The position numbers and the translations under genes are program-made. Of a DNA stretch of 64,000 bases, positions 27,460-37,902 are shown piece by piece (positions within the stretch are counted from its first letter, which is position 1; each line of letters begins with the position of its first letter). Below the pieces are notes generated by a model. It ran no database searches, was not told the DNA's origin, and worked only from the letters and a program-made list of their open reading frames with translations. The DNA comes from Agroathelia rolfsii (Eukaryota > Basidiomycota > Agaricomycetes > Amylocorticiales > Amylocorticiaceae), in the NCBI GenBank assembly GCA_018343915.1, contig JABRWF010000002.1, positions 310,001 to 374,000 of the forward strand, read 5' to 3'.

Positions 27460-27899
27460 AACGGTAGTACTAGCGGACGAGCCTTATACTTACAAATTCC
27501 AGAGTAATATAGTGAAGCAGATAGAATAGGTAGAATACGAATGAAGACTAAAGACAAGAAGGATGATCTAGCACATAGCAATCATCAACCACGTTCCGAA
27601 GGCTCCAAATTGCATCCGAGTCAGACTGTTTCCGCAGCAGCATAACTTTGAACGTAATCTTGAATAGTGAACATGAACAATGGCTGCCATTAGCTGTTGA
27701 GAAACTTAGTAGTGCATAGAACAGTAATAAATTGTCACTTGAAGTTTTGTCTCAGTCTGTCACTCGCGACAAATTTGAAGTGATCGAATATCATCAGCGC
27801 AGGGGGCTAAGGGCTGACGCTGGCATAAAACGAGCGAATTTTCTAACTATACATCATTATACCTCTATCTTTGGTAATGCCGATTATGATTAGGACCAA
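27460..27899. other. intergenic, HEN1 promoter side
   Basis: 5' flank of HEN1 leading into the repeat island. No gene seen. Confidence 0.5.
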
Positions 27900-28050
27900 A
27901 ACATATTGTGACCACTCCTGAAGGTACGTCCCTCAGAAAAATAGCGAGGAGAGGAGGCACCGGCAGAGCCGGCCCTAACGGGCGCCACCAGGCTTGCCTC
28001 CTCCAAGTACGTAGTATATCACTCCACAAAACAACAACAACATATTGTGA
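27900..28050. mobile_element. SINE-like insertion flanked by 12-bp direct repeats
   Basis: The 12-mer AACATATTGTGA occurs at 27900-27911 and again at 28039-28050. Between them lies a GC-rich 127-bp segment whose centre can pair (GAGGAGGCA near 27952 with TGCCTCCTC near 28008) and which ends in an A-rich tail (CACAAAACAACAAC) just before the second repeat. Target-site duplication, short structured body and A-rich 3' end are the hallmarks of a retroposed small RNA or SINE. No tRNA-like A/B boxes were recognised, so the source RNA is unknown. Confidence 0.5.
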
Positions 28051-28286
28051 GTTATTTTCGAGTGATGGGCCTCGTCGCTAGTCTTAGATAGTAACTATTA
28101 GTAAGATCACAGCGTGATCGCCATATATATAGTCAGAAATGACGCGGGACTCAGGCCGGGCTGCGGTAGAATGTGCACATATCTAAATATTTATAAGAAT
28201 GTCACTTCGACATAAGACAAGTCAGTCTATTATAAATCAAATTACTACATATTTACTCTACCAAATTAGTGTCGATGTAAATAGGT

Positions 28287-29211
28287 ACTATCACTGACCT
28301 AGAGTTGCAAATGGGCCTATATCTCAATATCCGCAAGTAAAACTTACCTTTATTCGATATAAAAAGTCGTAGATAGTTAAATCAAGAAGCTGGTTCTCTT
28401 ATGATCAGTGAAAATACTGAGAAATACAGGCTGTAGGTCGGTATTTAAGATATACCATGAGTTGCAAATCATGTCACGACGCTGTCACAGTCAAATTTGC
28501 ATCTCCGATTCAAACACGGTCTCCACTACCAAATTTGGCAAGTCGTGCGAGACACATTTGCAAGACGCGATCCTTCCTAATTGGGATGCTGGCAGCTCAC
28601 CGGCATGCATCGTAATGTGGTAGGATTCAAGTAGATTTAGGGCCTCTTGAGTAGCAGTAAGGCCCTGCTGATCCTTATGAGCCTTTTGAAACCTAGATGC
28701 CTGGGTTTTGCCTCGGAGCCGGCACAATAGTGTGATATTTGGGCATTTTGTGTGGAATATAGAGTTGACGAGCAACATCTGAAATATCAGGCTTTTCTCC
28801 AACTGGCATTTGCAACAGTGCACTCCAGCGGAGTCTAAAACATAGGCTCGCCGCTGCTTAGATGTCACGCATAAAAATAAAACTTCCTGTTCTCTATGCT
28901 CTTTCCTATTATCTACTCGGAGAAATGATTATCTAGTATAAATCAAATAAGTGATTAGTCCTGAGAGCTATGGGACAAGAGGTCCTTTCAGAAGTTAATC
29001 CGGTACAAAACACTACAATTTTCAGTAAAGATCTAGCTCTAGCAGGACATCAATGCAATAAAATTTAAAAACAGCTAGACAAAGCTCTTCAAAGGGTGTT
29101 AGCTGTCAAATATAGCAGTTATATAGTGATATATAAGTGTTGTATAGTTATCATGCAAACTTTTGCTATTTGCGACTCCCGACCCATTTGCAACTCTAGG
29201 CTAATGATAGT
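28287..29211. mobile_element. TIR transposable element, about 925 bp, probably non-autonomous
   Basis: The left end (from 28287, TACTATCACTGACCTAGAG...) and the reverse complement of the right end (to about 29211) match over about 30 bp with three or so mismatches, including an exact core CCTAGAGTTGCAAATGGG. A TA dinucleotide flanks both ends, consistent with a TA target duplication. The right-hand 360 bp recur at 48878-49243, which shows mobility or dispersal. Inside, an open frame on the minus strand (28491-28868) lacks an ATG and resembles no transposase I know. I therefore call it a decayed or non-autonomous DNA transposon. Confidence 0.7.
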
Positions 29212-29670
29212 ATCACCTAGTAATAGTTCACAATTTCTATCTTGTAGTAAGAGAATTCCGGTTCACTGGCCTAGACATCATACACTCGCCTATATTTCGG
29301 ATGTGGATAGCCAACACGCAAGTGAACTTCCCTAACCATGTTTACTCTTCACTAATATGATTCTCAACAGAAACAAGGTAGAGCTTACCAAGTACACAGC
29401 CGCATTTATCAAGGTTTCTGTTATAATAACCGAGACGTTATTGATTCTGTATCCTCATTGGATGAAATCAAGAAGTCGAAGCCGATGTACGACCACAGCA
29501 TAAGCAACTAGAAATAAGGGAGATAAACAGTAGTCGAGGAGATGGTGTCATTCGATAGTTCCCTCGCTGGTAGGGCCTGGAGAAAATTATACAACCTGAT
29601 GCCCAACTCATAAAGTCCAATCTGGTTTGCCCAATAATACGCGCCTATACTAGGTACCGCACAAAGTAAT
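29212..29670. other. intergenic between two repeats
   Basis: AT-rich sequence with no supportable gene. Confidence 0.5.
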
Positions 29671-30310
29671 GGCAATACAATTGGCGCCAGTTTTCACTCA
29701 CTTCCCCATTGTTTTTCTTCAAATAAAAATTTGTACAATACAATATCAATGCGCTCGAGATTTATATAGTGTTCGATTTTGAAAATATTCAATGGGAAGT
29801 GTAATGAAAAATACGGTCAAAATCAAAAATTGTAATGCCAAGATTTTTTGTGATTTGGCTATTTTCTCCTCAAAATACATGCAAAGGACGCTACAGAAAA
29901 AAAAATCCTGGATAAAGAGTAATGCGTTGACGTTACAGAAATTCTGTAAGTTGGCTAATTTGGCCGTTGTTTTCGGAAATATCGCGGCCATCCTGCGAAA
30001 TAGGCCAAAATGATGGTTGAATCGACCAACTTGCAGAATTTTTGCAACGTCAACACATTGCTCTTTATCCAGGATATTTTTCTCATGTAGCGTCCTTTGC
30101 ATGTATTTTGAGGAGAAAATAGCCAAATCACAAAAAATCTTGGCATTACAATTTTTGATTTTGACCGTATTTTTCATTACACTTCCCATTGAATATTTTC
30201 AAAATCGAACACTATATAAATCTCGAGCGCATTGATATTGTATCGTAAAAAAATTTATTTGAAGAAAAACAATAGGGAAGTGAGTGAAAACTGGCGCCGA
30301 TTGCATTGCG
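29671..30310. repeat. foldback element: long inverted repeat, about 286-bp arms
   Basis: Left arm 29671-29955 and right arm 30024-30310 are reverse complements with only scattered mismatches (visually about 95% or better), separated by a spacer of about 68 bp. Both arms begin outward with GGCGCCAGTTTTCACTCACTT. Because of the symmetry the same peptide is read from both strands, which makes the apparent ORFs here artefacts. A transcript across it would fold into a hairpin of about 285 bp. Likely a foldback/MITE-type element; no clear target duplication was found. Confidence 0.85.
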
Positions 30311-31024
30311 TGGTAACGAGTAGTATGGTTATTCCTACTACAACCGGAGGACACTGGAAGAAAGAATTGTCTACATATATCCATCCCTTGCAATGACATA
30401 AAATTGATAACCCACACCACCAGGTCAGCAATGCAGTCGTTGGTGAAACTAGCTTCTTTATATACTGGAGAAGAGAAAGAACTGGCTGTAGCGATCTCTC
30501 TGGAGATTGAATCATCGTCATTATGATGTTTGCATAGTTAGAGGATATGATGTGACTAAGTAAGGCAAGGGGCTTATTGCATATGAATTCCTGGAGGCAG
30601 ATATTCTTGAGTTCTGGTAAAAGGATACAGTAGAAGGTCTTGAAATGGTTCAAGGTTATCTCATAGGGCTGGTTCTGAGCATATATCCCATTTTTCCAGT
30701 TTCATGTTCCATATTAGACATTTTCAAAATCTAACCATATAGGCTTATCAATAATATATGAAAGGTCTAATAATTTCTTTTCGTTTGAAGAGAAACGATG
30801 TGGGAGTGGCTGAGACATGCAAAAAAAAAAAAAAAGCAATCACGGATGCTTTTGAGAAGCACGAGTACATGTATGTACGTACTTTGGCGACTAGATTGGT
30901 GAAACGTCATAAAACAAGCATTTGATTTGATGACATGATAGATATCTCTTCATATCGCTGTCGATTTAAAACCTAGGCCTATTCTTCCCTCGAGCTTAAT
31001 TATTTTGCTGGCGGAGAAAGAAGT
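30311..31024. other. intergenic
   Basis: 3' flank of BTB gene 1. Minus-strand ORF 30255-30653 partly overlaps the foldback and has no recognisable features. Confidence 0.5.
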
Positions 31025-32084
31025 TCAAGAACGTAAAGGCCAGAAGATGTCTTGTACAATAGACAATGCCCGTTTCTGGGAGTTGTCTTCTACCTGTGTC
31101 TAGGTCAGATGATTTCAGAAGTTATATTTAATGTAATGGCTTATTAAGTTATCGAATACGCTCACCGGCACTTGCGACTTCTCCTTGTTTTTAGGACGTG
31201 CCTTCTGCCAGTGTGACTCGGAAACAATACCCCAACCGCCAAACGTAGGTTGTGGTACCGAATATTCTGAGCATGCACAGTCTGCAGTTGCATATTCTTG
31301 AGGTGCGGCTTCTGGAGCAGCACATTCTTCTGCATCTTGTGCATCATTCCTGATAAACTTCTCCCTGGCCTCCGCGAGCAACGCGAATGTTTCCCATCCC
31401 AGCTGTTTACCTTCTTCTGCGGACAGCGTCCGCGAGCGCTGACACAGTTCCGCATAGGCCGGGGCTAACCAATCTTGTATATCGTACTTTTTTGCTATGC
31501 CGATAATGGTAATTGCATCTTGTTTGTCTTTTATAATAGTAGCGGTCTGGACGGCGTAATTGTAGACCCTAGTCATTGCAAAGTGAGATGAGATTTTGAG
31601 GAGCGCAACCGCAGTTTCCCATGAAGACTTGTAGTCGTCAAACATCCTAAAACAGCTGTCGAGTCAAAATACAAACTGTACCAAACATTAAGAAGCAATA
31701 TTTTACCCATTGTAGAAAAAGTCCATGAGGCATTCAAATTCGAAAGCCGTCACACCCCGCAGTACAACTGCATCGTGTACCTTGTCACGGGGAAAGTCCT
31801 TGACTTGCTTTAGCATATCGGACTCTCGGGTCAGGAAGGCGGCGTGTATATGGAACAGTTGATCCCCGACCTTTGATATATAATATAAGCCTGCGTCCTA
31901 CTTTATCATTAGAAGAGGCACTTACCAAGAACTTGAGCATTCCGTCACTGAAATAGAACTTTGAATGGTATTCAACCGTAGGAGTTAGAATTTCGGTTTC
32001 GATATCTGACACCGACGGAGCTGCTGTAGACATGCCGAGATCGTCAATATCTGATTGCATAGGTTGGGCAGGCTGGGAGGACAT
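31025..32084 (-). CDS. BTB/POZ domain protein (copy 1)
   Basis: Four exons (32084-31926, 31870-31707, 31646-31166, 31093-31025) encode 290 aa. The BTB/POZ core runs from FYFSDGMLKFLVGDQLFHIHAAFLTRESD (about residues 44-72) through FEFECLMDFFYNGMF, followed by helical repeats with DIQDWLAPAYAELCQR and EEGKQLGWETFALLAEAREK. It ends ALSIVQDIFWPLRS. Such proteins form a large, lineage-expanded family in Agaricomycetes; many BTB proteins are Cul3 ubiquitin-ligase adaptors, but no such role is shown here. Exon structure and sequence match the gene at 61402, marking them as paralogues. The start is the first in-frame ATG; an upstream in-frame GTG is ignored. Confidence 0.85.
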
Positions 32085-32886
32085 AGTGGTTGATACGAGA
32101 AGAGATATAAACAGCAATGGCGGCACTTTCTTTCACTTTATAGCACAGAGCAAATATTGTGGAGTATACCGATATGGCATACAAAATTAGGTCTGACATG
32201 TTAACACGTGTTGGACTGCCGACCAAGGCCTGCGGGAGATATGCCAAAAACAGTACAAAATGCTGCAAAGTGGCATCGGTGCTGTGCAAAGGCCCTGCTG
32301 TAGAACACCGGCCTTGTATAAGCTATCACGGGATTTGGCACCCGAGCACTATTACTCCAGGTCATCATGCCAACTATGTGTACGGCCGAAGGCCTGGGTA
32401 ACTGGGTACTAGGCCTGTGTCTCAAGACCATCCATTTCATATCGATTTGCAAGACACTTGAACTGAATTGTCTGCATTATGATGATACTTCAAGGTTTAA
32501 TTCATTGACGGAAGGATTACTGTATATTCCAGTACTCAGGTCAAAGCATAGATGCATATCAACGTGCTTGTATTCCAGCGATGAAGTTAAGGTGTACATG
32601 TATGTTGAAGGAAAAGCCCGACGGAAGCTTGGCGCCATTCTCGACTCGGACAGCCTCCGCCGCGAGAGCCGTACGCTCGGCAGCGCAGACGACCCCTACT
32701 AAGCAGTGTCGCTGTGCAGTATTAATTAACAACTCGACACAGCTTACTTTTCTAATAAATCTTCTCCACTGCGCAGGCTCTGCCGTTTTGATACCTTTCA
32801 GTTCTAGCACAGTTCATCCCACCTTCTCAAGCGACACTCACTTGGACACTTCAGGGGACAACTCATAATCGCACTCGAGCCCAATC
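32085..32886. other. intergenic, divergent promoter region BTB copy 1 / hydrolase
   Basis: 802 bp containing the promoters of two divergent genes. Overlapping short ORFs on both strands have no family features. Confidence 0.5.
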
Positions 32887-34539
32887 ATGACGCAAACTTT
32901 ACTGCACCTGATATACATCCATGGATTCCAAGGTATTTCCTCCATCTCCTAATTTCGGCATAGTAGCAAACCAAACTGAGATAGTAGGTCCCTAGGAAAT
33001 GACACAACTTTCCAGGCAAGAACGAACTAAGCTACTTATAATATGGTCTTTAATATCAAGATTGATACTGATCTAGTATTTAGGCTTTCCCAACGGATTT
33101 GCACAGATACCTGGTCAACAAGATACCATCTCGCTTTAGCCTTAAGAGCAGTTTATACCCCACTTACAAAAGTGTTAAACCATTGTCATATGCTACTAAT
33201 AACTTTTTAGAATGGTACGTACGCCTACAAGACACCTTGTCTCTACTAAATTTAACCATATACGCACACACCGCACGTTCATGTCGTCTATAAGGCTATC
33301 CACTCAACCTCCCGGCCCTGTCATTCTAGTGGGCCATTCAATGGGAGGCCTTCTCGCTGCCGATGCTGCTACAGACACCTCAATGAAGGGCCGCAATCGC
33401 ATCGTCGCAATTGCTGCATTTGATACGCCCTACCTTGGCATGCATCCTCATGTGATCATCAGTGGGATAGCATCTTTACTACCCAAAAATAACAAAGATA
33501 CCGGCAAAATAAATACAGAGAAAGAGATGAATGACGAGAGACAGGTTGATGTTGTAGATGATAAAGTCACTGATGATTGGGAATCGTTCAAACAAGAAGC
33601 AAGCGGTAAGTAGGCGCCAGTCATGGTATATTCATGTTCTCTTGGCGATAACCCTCTAATGTCACTCACACATTAATCACCAAAATAGGCCCAAGTGCAC
33701 AAGCTCGACACTCATCATCATCATCATCATCATCATCCTCTTCCTCGGGCCTCAATCTTAATCATCGACATTCGCCCTCTCATTCGCCCTCGCCCTCACT
33801 CCGTTCTCAGATCAGCAGCTTCCTCTCCTCGCACGCCGACGATCCACTCTTGCTCTGGTGGCGTAAACATTCTGATGCACCCATTGATGCCGGCCGGCAA
33901 TGGATCATCGAACACTTCCAATTTGGTATCTGTATGTTCGACCCGCAGGGCCTGCGCGATCGGTATAAGCGCCTCATCGCATGGGACGGGCATTGGGTCA
34001 ACTATTGGACACAGACGCCATCGTATGCCGAAAGGCATGGCAGGCCCGAGGACCATGAGCGTGAAAGGAGGCAGACGATCGTAGAGAATGATGCTGCGCT
34101 AATTGAGTCTGGGATGACAGGTGCTAATGGTGCTGGGCAAGGGCAGCAAGAGCCAGCGTGGCTACGAGTAGGTGGTCAAGATAAGAGGATGGTCTCGGCA
34201 CCAGATATATTTAGTGGAGGAGGTGTGATGTCGCATGGCGAATTCACTTCTGAACCCTCACTGGTCATGGAAGAAGGTCAACAAGAGCAAAGGGAAGTCC
34301 AGAGACGTAAACCAAATACTAGCGAAAAAGACCATTCGTCCCATCATTTTTCAGTGTTACCGACGGGCCTAGGTCGCATACTTGGCGGCGGCGACAAGTG
34401 GGAAAACGTCAAGATTAGAGGCGTGAAGACAGAGGTCGAGGCACATACCGGGCTTTTCATACCTAATCAAAATCTAGATTATGATCAGCTGGTTGAAAGG
34501 GTCGGCAACAAGATTCTCGGATGGTGTGGGGATATCTAG
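32887..34539 (+). CDS. alpha/beta-hydrolase (lipase-like, DUF676-type)
   Basis: Five exons (32887-32932, 32996-33015, 33084-33214, 33295-33605, 33689-34539) encode 452 aa. Seen: LLHLIYIHGFQGNDTTFQ at the N-terminus (oxyanion-hole HGF), the nucleophile elbow VGHSMGGLLAAD with the catalytic Ser, and AAFDTPYLGMHP. A run of 12 Ser encoded by a TCA repeat sits at about residues 177-188. The C-terminal half has DRYKRLIAWDGHWVNYW, which may carry the catalytic His/Asp, and several acidic linkers. The second intron (33016-33083) begins GCAAGA, a GC-AG intron; the frame leaves no better GT. The fourth exon's acceptor (CTATAAG) is less certain. Substrate unknown; an acyl-glycerol or lipid ester is an inference from family. 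Confidence 0.75.
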
Positions 34540-34666
34540 ACGGAGCTATCATTTCACTCGTCGTCTACCAGGTTGTGTAAAAAAAAATTATTGAATTAAT
34601 GTATGTCAATTAGTGTACAAGCATGTTTACGAAAAGAGGGAAGGCGGTTAGATCGTGAAGGTACGT

Positions 34667-35298
34667 TCAAACATCCTGTCGGTTCTCTTGTGAGAGCGTG
34701 GGATCCTCGAAACTTCGTTCGCACTTGGCACACACGTAGAATAAAATCATACGTGTCTCTTTCCGTTTTGACTGATCCTGAAAGAAGACGGCACTACAAA
34801 AAGAGAAAAGGATTAACCTGGTCAGGTATAGCTTAGAATCATAAGTACATACTCCTTGTGACCGCAATGTGGGCATGTAATATCAGAGTGGGCCTGGTGA
34901 TGATGAGTTTAGGTCAGGGTTAGAGACTAAAAACAAGCTGCCAAACGACATATGGCCACAACATACCAGTGTAGGGTCGGTTTTGAGGTCAGAAATGACG
35001 CCGACTTGCTCTCTGGTGGATGAGGCAACAGTTCAATAAGGTGAACGGACAGCAATGTTAGGTGACTTGCTTTGTCACAGTCAAGAGATCGTTTCTGTAC
35101 ACCATCTGGTTTTCTCCAATCTCGTCGAATGCACATATGCGGCAAGCATAGACCATGATCCGACGAGCGGGGTCAGCCTTAGGGTAGAGTAAGTTGTTGC
35201 ATTCTGAGCAAAAGTTGAGAGAAGCCTGGTCGAGTTCGCAGTGGTGAGTAGTGATCTTGTATGCGCAAAGGCACACATTTGTGGCAAATACCCACCAT
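34667..35298 (-). CDS. RPB9: DNA-directed RNA polymerase II subunit RPB9
   Basis: Small zinc-ribbon subunit of RNA polymerase II, important for start-site choice and proofreading. Five coding exons (35298-35296, 35225-35071, 35012-34967, 34893-34853, 34793-34667) encode 123 aa. Seen: N-terminal ribbon FCSECNNLLYPK...YACRIC, the linker VYRNDLLTVTKEQVG, DPTL, and the TFIIS-like C-terminal ribbon TCPHCGH...FYVCAKCERSFE. The ATG forms a three-base exon directly followed by GTGGGT; splicing to GCTTCTCTC gives MASLNFC, as expected. The second intron starts GCAAGT, a GC-AG intron, because only that joins TVTK to EQVG. Convergent with the hydrolase, 127 bp between stops. Confidence 0.93.
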
Positions 35299-35790
35299 GA
35301 GTGGACGACGGATGGAACAAGGAGAGGGCAGCGCCAATGCCAGTGGCCGGTGACTCGGAGTAAAGCGAGAGAAGTTGAGAGAGAACCGCGCTCGGAAGCG
35401 AGCCTCGGGATTTGTCAGCAGCTTTCCTGTCCTCCGCGGAGTTGTCGAGAGCAATCAGCGAGGGTGGATGGATGGGTCCAGCATGCATTACGGGGCTGAG
35501 ACCATAGCTAGTTCTCCTGCCAGTCCCCAAGTCTTCCTTTCGGACTTAGTTACATAAATCTTGATTCAGGCTTATATACTGCCTCAGCTTGCTGCACATA
35601 CGCCAGGACGTCCATCCATCCATCCATCCATCCATCCATCCATCCGGCCTCTTTCTCTGTTTGAAGCCCTGTTCGTCGTGCCCCCTCTCTACCACTGGAT
35701 CGACTTCTCAGCCACCAGTAAGCCTGCAACCCCAATCGCTCCTTATAATTGGAAGCACACGGCCCAAATCAGAAAAGTCCAGGCAACGGA
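35299..35790. promoter_or_regulatory. divergent promoter region RPB9 / F-box gene
   Basis: 492 bp between divergent starts. Contains a (CCAT)n tract at 35612-35645 and TATATA at 35573-35578, about 215 bp before the F-box ATG. Confidence 0.5.
35612..35645. repeat. (CCAT)n microsatellite
   Basis: About eight perfect tetranucleotide units between a TATA-like element and the F-box gene's start codon, thus probably in its 5' leader. Confidence 0.9.
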
Positions 35791-37340
35791 ATGGTCTCCT
35801 ATATGCATACTTGCGGTCGCATGAGGCTCGAAAACACTACCCAACCTGCGCATTTAACCCGTTGTCCGCCCGAGCTCATTGCTTTGGTCGGAGAATACTT
35901 GGAGAGGAACAGCTACGCCCTCATTAACTTCTCCCATGTATGCAGAAAAATTCGCAATGTCATCACCCGGAACCCTATACTATGGTCATTGATCAAGGTC
36001 GAGAACTATCCCCATCGCCCCACTCCGTCCGATATGTTCTATACATTCCTCAACCGCGCGCAAGATTCTCTTTTGGACATTGAAATATCCTTGGTCAGCG
36101 AAAGGCCTTCTGATATCCAACTTCGCAGAGAATCGTCTTCACTAGAGCCCCCGTTGAGCCCGGAAATCAGAGCGATGTTAGATCGCTTATATGAGCGCGC
36201 ATCTCATTGGCGTACGCTAACCATTAATGAACATGATAGCTCTGTGATGGTTGCCCGTCAACTTTTTGGCAGGATCGATGCATTCCCGAGACTAGTGCGC
36301 TTGAATCTCGTGGCGTGCAAATATAACGAGGCGTGGCCAACCCGACCATTGCTCCCGGAGTCTGCGCCAGCCCTGACATGGCTCGATTTTCGTCGGACGA
36401 ATCCGTTGTACTTTGTCCATCTGCTTGCCAATGTCTCTGTCTTGGTTCTAGATGATGCGGATAGGTTCAAGCACCAATTTGTCTCTCTCAACGGCCTCGA
36501 CCAGGACTTCATATGCACTCTCGGCTTGGCTCAATCACTCACAACTCTTCGCTTGCACGAGCAAGTGATGAAGAATCTGGAGCTCGTGGACACGCCACTA
36601 GCGGTTTTACTTTCACTCGAAGACCTCGTTCTTGTTGGTCGGAGCTCAGAAACGTTCTTCATGAACTGCTTATCCAACATTTCTCCGCCATCCTTGCAGT
36701 CACTATCGATCTACTACGTTAGCACGTACATTTCGGCTCGGACCATCCCCTCTTTGGACCTGTATGAACTTCCCAATTTAGATGATTATCTGAACGTGAC
36801 GTCGTTATCCGTTCTAAACGTGCAACTACAATCGGTAGGAAGCTTGAACATCCAACATTATGTCACTGGAGGCTGGCGATGGGATAGCCCCTGCATGTCT
36901 CTCGACTTTGCAGAGCCGGATCTGTTCCCCAACCTAGAAAGGATCGTCGTACTGAACAGAAGCGATACGGAGTTGCTCGAATTTTGCGAAGGCCGGAAAG
37001 ACCTCGAAATTGAATACGAGTTCGACATTTATTTCCCACGCAAATTCCTCAAGTCCGACGATACACGGCGAAATCTTAAGCAACTTGCTGAGCTTGCCTC
37101 TGTGTACACGTTTGCCTTGCCTGATTTGTCCACTGAAAATGCGTATGTTACCTTTTTTTTTTTTTCCCCAGTTCATTGGTTAAGAATTTTTTCAAATAAA
37201 TATATCCTTTCAGACTCTACAATACCTCATTCCTTGACATGTCATACTTCGACCCTCAACCTTTCGGTTTTGATCCCAACAAGCACAACTTGGATAATGA
37301 AGATGACGATGGCGATGGTGCTTCTCCTGATTGGATCTAA
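35791..37340 (+). CDS. F-box-like protein
   Basis: Two exons (35791-37142, 37214-37340) encode 492 aa. An N-terminal F-box (about residues 22-66) reads CPPELIALVGEYLE...NFSHVCRKIRNVITRNPILWSLIKVE, the basidiomycete F-box-like pattern. The remainder has irregular Leu-rich segments typical of this large family, and a short acidic tail NEDDDGDGASPDW. F-box proteins recruit substrates to SCF ubiquitin ligases via Skp1; the target is unknown. The reading frame is open upstream of 35791 but has no nearer ATG. The second exon is accepted because it keeps the frame and ends in a clean stop. Confidence 0.8.
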
Positions 37341-37902
37341 CCCTTGCGCTTGCAAATCGCTGAATTTTTCGATCGCTTTTCTCTTAACCGAAAGCCGTAT
37401 GAGCAACGGCGGTAGCAGTGAATCCTCTAGCCTTGGATATATACATATGTGTATTGCTTACACGAAGATGGGACTTATTAACAACGTAAATCTAATGAGA
37501 TTCCCCGGTGTTGTACTTTACTAAGCTTGAAGGAGTCCCTTCAGGGGACTGACGGTAGTTTTCGAATCTTACACATGATTTTTTGCATATAGTCTGTATT
37601 TCCCTGTATTTACTAGCATCATCTATTTGATTATGATATTCTCTCTTTTCCCATACTTAACTGCTTAGTACCTCAATAGTTACCCCGGCTAATGGTAAAA
37701 CGGGCAGAATGGGAATGACGTCGTTCAGGCTGATGCTTCCGGTTGTTGTCAATTACGGGTCCGTCCTGACAGCGTTATGAAAGAACATCTTCGCTGTCAT
37801 CCGAATCAGCAACACACACTAATGACTGACGTTGTATTCAACCCTTTCCTTTCCTTGAAACCATTACCAACAAATCAGCCCGTGTGTGTGTGTTCGTGAC
37901 GC
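37341..37902. other. intergenic
   Basis: 3' flank of the F-box gene and promoter of the UstYa-like gene. No gene or repeat seen. Confidence 0.5.

Noticed and set aside
27970..28000. hAT-type terminal repeat (CAGAGCCGGCCCTAACG)
   Set aside because: It resembles a hAT end but no matching inverted partner was found; flanking 12-bp repeats fit a SINE-like insertion better.
28491..28868. 125-aa minus-strand ORF in the TIR element as a transposase
   Set aside because: Starts with GTG rather than ATG, shows no DDE or zinc-finger pattern I can defend, and is not retained in the second copy.
29746..30235. ORFs of up to 147 aa on both strands
   Set aside because: Both strands give the same N-terminal peptide because the DNA is an inverted repeat; they are symmetry artefacts.
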